This document shows positions 57,440 through 64,000 of a stretch of DNA of 64,000 nt, piece after piece; position 1 is the stretch's first letter; each line of letters starts with the position of its first letter. This stretch comes from Procambarus clarkii (lineage: Eukaryota; Arthropoda; Malacostraca; Decapoda; Cambaridae). Under the pieces are notes generated by a model. That model saw only the letters and a list, made by a program, of their open reading frames with translations. It had not been told where the DNA came from and searched no databases. Position numbers and translations under genes: made by a program. The stretch is taken from NCBI RefSeq assembly GCF_040958095.1, contig NC_091209.1, positions 8,595,830 to 8,659,829 of the forward strand, given 5' to 3'.

Positions 57440-57850
57440 AATTAAAAATGTATCCAAATTGTACAAATTATTATTAATGTTAATATTGTATGGATTTGTA
57501 ATTTGTATTAAAGCAGAGTCAATAATGTTTCTGTTGAAGATGATTTTTCAGGTAGTTATTGAAGAAGATCTCTCCCTATTAATTTGGTGAGAATTTTCAG
57601 ACAACTGAATGAATAGAGCATTAGATAACTGAACATATTTTACAGATTTTTTTTATGCTGCGAAATTCGAGATTTCAAAACTTTTTTGATGTTTGACCTA
57701 TATAGAATTTATTACAATCTTTACAAGGTATTTTGTAAATGACAGAGTTATCTCTATGATGGGTGTTTCTAACTAAACAGCCATCGTAGTTAAAACATTT
57801 TCATTCACAGATCAAGTTTGTGGTTAGTATCAGATGTATACCAAGTTATT
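57440..57850 (-). pseudogene. Penelope-like element fragment: GIY-YIG endonuclease
   Basis: On the minus strand, VIYKIPCKDCNKFYIGQTSK is followed by an SRISQHK-like stretch and an ALFIHLSENSHQIN-like stretch in shifted frames. This is the GIY-YIG nuclease pattern with the CxxC insertion typical of Penelope-like retroelements. No reverse transcriptase remains, and the copy has several stops and frameshifts. Confidence 0.65.
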
Positions 57851-57906
57851 TGTTTACCAAAAACTCCGTCTTTGTTCCATATAATAATGTTTTCTCGTTC
57901 CGGTAG

Positions 57907-58185
57907 AGTGAGGAGGACCTTGAGAGCGGTGGCGCAGATGCCAGCACTGGTGAGGCTGATTCTCCGCCCAAGTACGACTCAGTAATGGCCAAACCTCCTC
58001 CCTACGACCAACTCTACACTGGAGACCAGACCGGGAACGACTCCACACATGACATCCTTCTGGATCACGACCTAGGCGCCAGTCTAACGACAGGAGGAGA
58101 GAAGCCAGACGCCAGTCCTCCGTCATACTCTGAGGTCACCAAGACTGGTGCTTCCCAGTCACTTGACCAGTCAGCGCACCAGTGA
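57907..58185 (+). CDS. Gene C terminal exon: three PPxY motifs
   Basis: Acceptor TCGTTCCGGTAG, then phase-0 codons SEEDLESGGADAS..., 92 residues to a TGA. Three PY motifs are present, PPKYDSV, PPPYDQL and PPSYSEV, each also fitting the YxxΦ pattern of adaptor-protein sorting signals. The tail is acidic and Ser/Thr-rich with no lysine-rich part. Joined to 50903-51106 it gives a 160-residue, two-TM, PPxY-tailed protein. PPxY binds WW domains of Nedd4-family ligases (established). Such a protein would be expected on endosomes or the plasma membrane, linking a ligase to cargo or being itself degraded (inference). The shared Ser-Glu start and phase with gene A's terminal exon support a common origin. 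Confidence 0.75.
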   Translation, partial: SEEDLESGGADASTGEADSPPKYDSVMAKPPPYDQLYTGDQTGNDSTHDILLDHDLGASLTTGGEKPDASPPSYSEVTKTGASQSLDQSAHQ

Positions 58186-58970
58186 GCCTGGCCTCTCATC
58201 GCGTCAATCAGCGAGCCAATGACAATGCCAGCATTGGCACTGGAAGGCTGTGTCGTCAGCGACTGACACTGAGGATGTCGTTAGTGGTTGGCACTGAGGC
58301 CGTGTCATCAGCGACTGACACCGAGCGCCTGCGTCGTCAGCGACTGACACTGCTGCTGAAGGTGATTGCTGTCAGGACAATTTTGCTCAGGAATGCTTTG
58401 AAAGCGGAAGAAGCTGTATTAACTCTGCACAGTAGGAAAACAGGAACCTACGTGTATGACCAAGCAGCCTATTGTTGTCATACAACAGCCACTTTGTATC
58501 ATTAGGACGGCACTTTTGTATGATTATTGTCATCAGGACACGTGACATATTATACAAATAAGTCATACATTTTGTGCTGTGTGACACATAATATATCACA
58601 ACAGTCATGAATCATTGCTTGTATGATACACAGAATACACACAAGTCATGTATAATAAGCAGAATATTATACAAAAGTTATGTATTATGCCATATATATA
58701 ATAGGCAGAATATTACACAATAGCCATATATTATGGCATGTATAATAGGCAAGATATTCCCCACAAGTCATGTATTATGACATGTATAATAGGCAGAATA
58801 TTACACAAAAAGCCATACATAATAGGCAGAATATTACACAAAAAGCCATACATAATAGGCAGAATATTACACAAAAAGCCATACATAATAGGCAGAATAT
58901 TACACAAAATCCATGTATTATGCCTCATATAATACACAACATATGAAAATGCTTTAATAAAGCTGAAATT
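58186..58970 (+). promoter_or_regulatory. Probable 3' UTR of gene C with internal repeats
   Basis: Just after the stop, GTCAGCGACTGACACTGAG-type units repeat three times (58253-58352). Later, GGCAGAATATTACACAAAAA plus GCCATACATAATA (33 bp) repeats four times (about 58789-58915). AATAAA at 58956-58961 is the first good polyadenylation signal. Confidence 0.45.
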
Positions 58971-59185
58971 CTCACAAGGAGGTGACCGAAATAATATGGT
59001 AATGGTACTTGTATTTATATGACCCAATACGAACCATTCTGACACGAGGATGGTTGTCCACTGAACCAAAGATTAATATGTTTGCTATAATTTATTTTTC
59101 TGAGTATAATTGAAAGGTATTTTAACGTTTAGTTATACTTCATTATACAAGAGAGTGATTAGGGGTTGTATATATAATGAGGGAA

Positions 59186-59189
59186 CAAT

Positions 59190-59262
<73 letters not shown>
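59186..59262. repeat. (AC)n microsatellite
   Basis: About 38 AC units after ATGAGGGAACAATG; no retroelement tail is recognisable beside it. Confidence 0.95.
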
Positions 59263-59264
<2 letters not shown>

Positions 59265-59269
59265 GGTCG

Positions 59270-59388
59270 TCGGGAGTCATTGTATTCTGTTTCTTACAAT
59301 TGTAAAAACTTAGTCATTGTATTCTGTTTCTTACAATTGTAAAAACTTAGTCATTGTATTCTGTTTCTTACAACTGTAAAAACTTACA
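59270..59388. repeat. 37-bp tandem repeat, 3 copies
   Basis: GTCATTGTATTCTGTTTCTT plus ACAATTGTAAAAACTTA is repeated three times with almost no change. Confidence 0.9.
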
Positions 59389-59389
59389 A

Positions 59390-60010
59390 TTAGAAATACA
59401 GGGCCCACGAGATGATTCATTCCTACATGTTTTGTACCATAGGAAGACATGTTCCATAGAAGAATATGGGTATACAGTCAATAGGAACAGACATACTCTC
59501 TATTCAAGCATATGATATACTGTCAAAAGCTGTCAAGTTGCAGATAATTGCAAGACGTAAAGTAAGTGTATGTTTGTTAATCCTGCATAACTTGGGAGTG
59601 TTGTAATAAATAACTTAATTCAGACTTGTTGTTTTAGTTGGAAGGTCGTTGAGCCACACCAAGCTTCCTGTGATATGTGTGAAAGATGTTGAGGTGAATG
59701 TAACCTAACGTCAAGTCCTGTTACATGTGCTCCAGTTGCTTCTAACTCACTGGACTTGTTTGATCCAGATCTTGAGCTAACATTACTAGGCACAGCGAGT
59801 TTGATGAAGTATTCTGAAAGGCATCTGGGGTATAGTTCATCCTCAATGGGCCCGCCTGTCACTGTTTCTGATGATATCACTCACCTAAAAAGTCAGTAGT
59901 GATATCATTATCAGTGAAGGTGGTCATCCTGCCACCTAGTCGAAGGTAAAGTTATTAAGCAATGTGGCAACTTGTATAGATGTGAACTATGGGACCTACC
60001 AAAATGCCGA
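59390..60010. other. Spacer, no gene established
   Basis: About 620 bp. A plus-strand frame around 59700-59900 (NSLDLFDPDLELTLLG) looks protein-like but has no start, splice site or domain that I can identify. Confidence 0.35.
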
Positions 60011-60014
60011 TAGT

Positions 60015-60405
60015 GACAGGATATACAACCCAGCGGGTTTTCTTCCTATTGGGGAGTGTTGTACATGCTGCTATGGCGGTATGTCCACTCACAGGATGAG
60101 TGGCGCTGCCCAATACTGTCACTATGGCGGTGTGTCCACTCACAGGATGAGTGGCGCTGCCCAATACTGTCACTATGGCGGTGTGTCCACTCACAAGATG
60201 AGTGGCGCTGCCCAATACTGTCACTATGGCGGTGTGTCCACTCACAGGATGAGTGGCGCTGCCCAATACTGTCACTATGGCGGTGTGTCCACTCACAGGA
60301 TGAGTAGCGCTGCCCAATACTGTCACTATGGCGGTGTGTCCACTCACAAGATGAGTGGCGCTACCCAATAAACTCGCCCCTCAGGGCAAAATTTACAAAA
60401 TTTAA
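60015..60405 (-). repeat. Inverted copy of the 51-bp-array dispersed element
   Basis: Six units of the same 51-bp repeat as at 43205-43600, in reverse orientation. The left flank is ACAACCCAGCGGGTTTTCTT with CCTATTGGGGAGTGTTGTAC and the right flank is AATAAACTCGCCCCTC. Flanks and arrays match the first copy in mirror order. Confidence 0.85.
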
Positions 60406-61235
60406 ATTGACAAACTTAATTGTGAGTGGAGGACATGTTCGAGACGTGTGTTGTAGGTGTATCCTCGCACTCACTCCTCCTCCCGCCTGGCCTCATGCCC
60501 ACACCCACACTTGAACACACAATTCACAAACCAATGACACCCGTTTGTCTGGAGTTAATGACCCGTCCAGCGAACACAATCACTTCTCGTTCAGACACTC
60601 GCTTATTAATCCCAGCTCTTGAAATCAAGCCGAGGTCTTGAGTCAGCTTGAGTCAGGACTCAAACTTTTCACACAGTTTCGCGGCCCAAAGAAACAAATC
60701 AGTGTGATAAATATATATGTTTTATCTGGATCTTTTGTGGTAGTGAGTATGAGGTGGTTCATAACAGAAGAGTAATGTGACAACAACAATGATATCATGT
60801 TGACCTTCCACTCCAAAATGTTATGTAAGACAAAAAAAAGTCAAAATATTTAATTTCGACATGGAAAAAACTCATACTTAATTGCAGATGATAAAAATAG
60901 GCTATTAACTTTTTGTTATTAATTATATTTACTGAAATTATAAAACTGTTTACTTGAAAAGAAAATTTGCCCAGTTTTGTGGCATACAAAAATAAAAATA
61001 AATACAGTTTGAGAAAGAAATTTAGTAAAACAAATCAAATACATGTAAAGTAACGGGTCTAACAATAATATATTCACTGTACCTTTCTACACAAGTTCAC
61101 AGTAAACATCAGAGAATTAAAAAAAAAAAATAACCCGTATTAACTTTTCCTGACTATTTTGCATGCAAGAGATCCGGGCACAGAACGACAAGCAGCAGGA
61201 CATATTTTCAAGAAAAAGTAACTCATACTGTATTA
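60406..61235. other. AT-rich spacer, no gene seen
   Basis: About 830 bp, strongly AT-rich from 60820, with A runs; no supported feature. Confidence 0.45.
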
Positions 61236-61345
61236 CACTCAGAAATCACAATAGCGTGATGCTATCAAATGAACCGAGGGATGCTCTCGGACGTAGGTTC
61301 GAACCCTCGTCACGGCCCTTGTGGATTTGTTCATTTAACTCATAC
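61236..61345. repeat. tRNA-like short element
   Basis: AATCACAATAGCGTGATG, then GGGATGCTCTCGGACGTAGG, TTCGAACCCTCGTCACGGCC and CTTGTGGATTTGTTCATT. The B-box-like GGTTCGAACCC is intact. It is the best-preserved core of the family at 1996-2118 and 5228-5345. Confidence 0.55.
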
Positions 61346-62129
61346 TATATATACTCTGTGGGGTGGCAACTGACGCCTTCAGTCGCAACCAAGAAATCGT
61401 GAAGATTTGCACAAGAAGATTAATACGAACGTCGGAACTGCTTTTGCAATGTCTATACATTGCTGAACTGCATTTCAAGCTTGAGGAGTCAATTATCAAA
61501 ATGGACTTCAAATGCTCATGAGATAAATTTGGACTTGACTTACTTCATTCTTGAAAATGTTTGTCCATATATATACGAAAATAAAGGAAAAGATTATCAT
61601 TAAAATTTTAGCAAATTTTGATATAAATTGTTACAAGGCAAATACAATTATTTCACTGATATTGTATTGTAGTTAATATTGTAGTTAACACGACTATTGA
61701 AGGTCAATGTTTTTTCAGTGTTAGGGTGAGTTTGCTAGTAGTCAGCCCTCTATTTGTTTGTTAATGCAGTGTTGACTGAGTGACACACACTAAGGGATTT
61801 ATTAATTGAGAAAATGAAGGTTTTTACATCGCCAAATTACCAGTGATTATTCCCCAAGTTAGTGGAGAGATGATATAAGGTTTAGTGGTGGTGGTTACTA
61901 GCGTGCAGGAGTCTATACAGATGAGGAAGCTAGACACTTGTGGGTTATCAGGCTGCCACAGGTCAGTATTAACATATCTTATAATTAGTTGATGTTTTTA
62001 GTGTCTTACTTAATATTAAATTTCTGAGGTTTGAGTTAAAATCAATTATACTGTCGTTGTCTTTAGTCTTCCCTGGTCACGTGACACTCAAGTTTGGAGA
62101 ACTCTTGGTGTCTTTTACTGTGATGTGTT
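61346..62129. other. Spacer, no gene seen
   Basis: About 780 bp of AT-rich DNA without a supported feature. Confidence 0.4.
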
Positions 62130-62268
62130 GCGTTTCTGCCCGAAACGTTGCGCGTACTAGTGGCTTTACAAGAGTGCAACTACTGTACCATGCTATGTAT
62201 TCTCACAAACCCAATGTACCTTCTTGTATATAAATAAATAAATAAACAAATAAATAAATAAATACTCT
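62130..62268 (+). repeat. Retroelement 3' end with (AAAT)n
   Basis: TTTCTGCCCGAAACGTTGCG, CGTACTAGTGGCTTTACAAG, AACCCAATGTACCTTCTTG and (AAAT)n. The last part is the mirror of 1185-1260, and the CCCGAAACG part resembles 35100-35125. Affiliation to Penelope-like or LINE families is not settled. Confidence 0.45.
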
Positions 62269-62271
62269 TTA

Positions 62272-62650
62272 CTCATGCTGAGTACATCATTAATGAGCGT
62301 CTTTACTCATGCCGAGTACATCATTAATGAGCGTCTTTACTGATACTCATTTACTCAAAGGAACTGGTCGGCCGAGCGGACAGTACACTGGACTTGTGAT
62401 CCTATGGTCACGGGATCGATCCCGGGCGCCAGCGAGAAACGATGGGCAGAGTTTCTTTCACCCTATGCCCCTGTTACCTAGCAGTAAAATAGGTACCTGG
62501 GTGTTAGTCAGCTGTCACGGGCTGCTCCCTGGGGGTGGAGGCCTGGTCAAGGACCGGGCCGCCGGGGACAATAAAAACAAAGCCCCGAAATCAACTCAAG
62601 ATAACCTCAAGATGCTGAGTACATCATTATTGAGCGTCTTTATGTCCTCA
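62272..62650. repeat. ~34-bp tandem repeat interrupted by a SINE
   Basis: GAGTACATCATTAATGAGCG plus TCTTTACTCATGC repeats at 62279-62345 and resumes at 62614-62640 (GAGTACATCATTATTGAGCG) after the SINE. Confidence 0.8.
62366..62613 (+). mobile_element. tRNA-derived SINE (type 1), full length
   Basis: A box TCGGCCGAGCGG, B-box-like GGGATCGATCCC, body CCTAGCAGTAAAATAGGTACC, end CAAGATAACCTCAAGATG. It is inserted into the ~34-bp array. Confidence 0.87.
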
Positions 62651-63014
62651 GTTTCATACCATTTCCTTGTTTCTTTAGTGACTTAAGGCTCTGAAACAGC
62701 GTTAACTTGGTTATTAAGGTCACCAACAAACTAATTGATGTCTTCATGGATTTGGTGTTCAATGAACCAATCACTTATAGTGTTAATAAAGTGAGGCTTC
62801 AGGTCACCTCTGAGGAACAGACCCTATTAATCTGTGTTTCTTTAGCTGTTACATGTGTTTCCCTTGCTCATGTTGACGGCGTCAAACAGCGCTCAGTGCA
62901 CATGTGTGTACCGGTATCCCTGTCCCGGGCGTGTAGAACCAGTGTGGCATCTAATGTTCCGGCTTCTGAGGTGAATTGGTCGTCTGTCACCAAGGACTCA
63001 CTTGCTCCAACATA
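62651..63014. other. Spacer before a LINE fragment
   Basis: About 360 bp. The minus strand could be a decayed continuation of the endonuclease fragment next to it, but I see no clear motif. Confidence 0.3.
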
Positions 63015-63195
63015 GTGACGGTTGGTTAGCGTCACAAGGTATATAGGAGCTTGGTGTTGAGGTCCCCGACCAACAGGGCGGCTTCCTCATTACCAAATTT
63101 AGGTAATGTGTCGCGGTCATCCATAATTTGAGTAGGAGTAATGTTACGTAACGTAATGAGACCCTGTTTTCCTGCGTCACCAGGAAGGGCAAGCC
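63015..63195 (-). pseudogene. Probable LINE endonuclease fragment
   Basis: The minus-strand frame QRLALPGDAGKQGLITLRNI ... GNEEAALLVGDLNTK ends with the GDLN motif of AP-type LINE endonucleases, preceded by a typical hydrophobic LLV. The frame is continuous with the adjoining minisatellite only by chance. Confidence 0.45.
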
Positions 63196-64000
63196 TCTGA
63201 TAACCTCTCAACCTGTGATAACCTCTCACCCTGTGATAACCTCTCACCCTGTGATAACCTCTCACCCTGTGATAACCTCTCAACCTGTGATAACCTCTCA
63301 ACCTGTGATAACCTCTCACCCTGTGATAACCTCTCACCCTGTGATAACCTCTCACCCTGTGATAACCTCTCAACCTGTGATAACCTCTCAACCTGTGATA
63401 ACCTCTCACCCTGTGATAACCTCTCAACCTGTGATAACCTCTCAACCTGTGATAACCTCTCAACCTGTGATAACCTCTCAACCTGTGATAACCTCTCACC
63501 CTGTGATAACCTCTCACCCTGTGATAACCTCTCACCCTGTGATAACCTCTCAACCTGTGATAACCTCTCACCCTGTGATAACCTCTCAACCTGTGATAAC
63601 CTCTCAACCTGTGATAACCTCTCAACCTGTGATAACCTCTCACCCTGTGATAACCTCTCACCCTGTGATAACCTCTCACCCTGTGATAACCTCTCACCCT
63701 GTGATAACCTCTCACCCTGTGATAACCTCTCACCCTGTGATAACCTCTCACCCTGTGATAACCTCTCACCCTGTGATAACCTCTCAACCTGTGATAACCT
63801 CTCAACCTGTGATAACCTCTCACCCTGTGATAACCTCTCAACCTGTGATAACCTCTCACCCTGTGATAACCTCTCACCCTGTGATAACCTCTCAACCTGT
63901 GATAACCTCTCAACCTGTGATAACCTCTCAACCTGTGATAACCTCTCAACCTGTGATAACCTCTCAACCTGTGATAACCTCTCAACCTGTGATAACCTCT
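63196..64000. repeat. 18-bp minisatellite, about 45 copies, runs off the window
   Basis: CCTGTGATAACCTCTCAA (18 bp) alternates with a variant ending CAC. The only variation is this one base, so the array reads as a two-letter string. The period of 18 keeps a minus-strand RGYHRL/RGYHRV frame open, an artefact. Confidence 0.95.

Noticed and set aside
63032-63985. 317-codon RGYHRL repeat frame
   Set aside because: 18-bp minisatellite; only its last 60 or so codons look like a LINE endonuclease piece.

Overview
The window is non-coding-rich eukaryotic DNA. It shows GT-AG introns many kilobases long, tRNA-derived SINEs, several LINE lineages, Ty3/gypsy-like LTR elements, a Penelope-like fragment and a very high load of mini- and microsatellites. 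The texture and repeat types, namely (AC)n-tailed L2/CR1-like LINEs, tRNA-SINEs with a shared core and a foldback repeat, resemble a decapod crustacean, probably a crayfish. That assignment is inference from repeat style and was not checked against a database.

The only convincing host coding DNA is a small cluster on the plus strand. Three first exons (5830-6057, 39771-40022, 50903-51106) each encode a short protein with two membrane segments, a proline in the middle of the first segment, a basic cluster after the second, and a phase-0 GT donor directly after a CAG (Gln) codon. Two terminal exons (27487-28308 and 57907-58185) each open in phase 0 with Ser-Glu and encode proline-rich tails with PPxY motifs, the ligand of WW domains. 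The simplest model is two complete genes (A: 5830 to 28308; C: 50903 to 58185) plus an orphan or alternative first exon B at 39771. The family is not one I recognise. By architecture it looks like membrane adaptors for Nedd4-type ubiquitin ligases (inference). Gene A carries four tandem PPPY units followed by six CERQCGGR octapeptides, and its frame ends inside an antisense LINE insertion.

Layout: 1-5700, foldback arms, SINEs, a 30-bp minisatellite (2363-4130) and a 56-bp array splitting a SINE. 5745-28308, gene A; its 21.4-kb intron holds a minisatellite starting at the donor, a LINE RNase H fragment, and an 18-kb Ty3/gypsy element (8674-26796, TSD tcta). That element has a foldback MITE between its 5' LTR and primer site, and a second LTR element (18047-23682, TSD gaggt) nested inside it. 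28217-35700, a LINE 3' end, a solo LTR (29438-30464, TSD tgtac), a nearly full-length L1/Tx1-like LINE and a dispersed repeat. 35945-39500, tandem arrays. 39771-43600, exon B and a cluster of SINE/LINE debris. 44516-49222, a 22/25-bp satellite containing a 1,916-bp tandem duplication. 49440-58185, gene C with minisatellites, a head-to-tail train of (AC)n-ended SINE/LINE copies, a second MITE and a Penelope-like GIY-YIG fragment. 58186-64000, repeats, SINEs and an 18-bp array running off the window.

No CRISPR, operon or other prokaryotic feature is present. The very long open frames across the tandem arrays are artefacts of repeat periods and are not annotated as genes.
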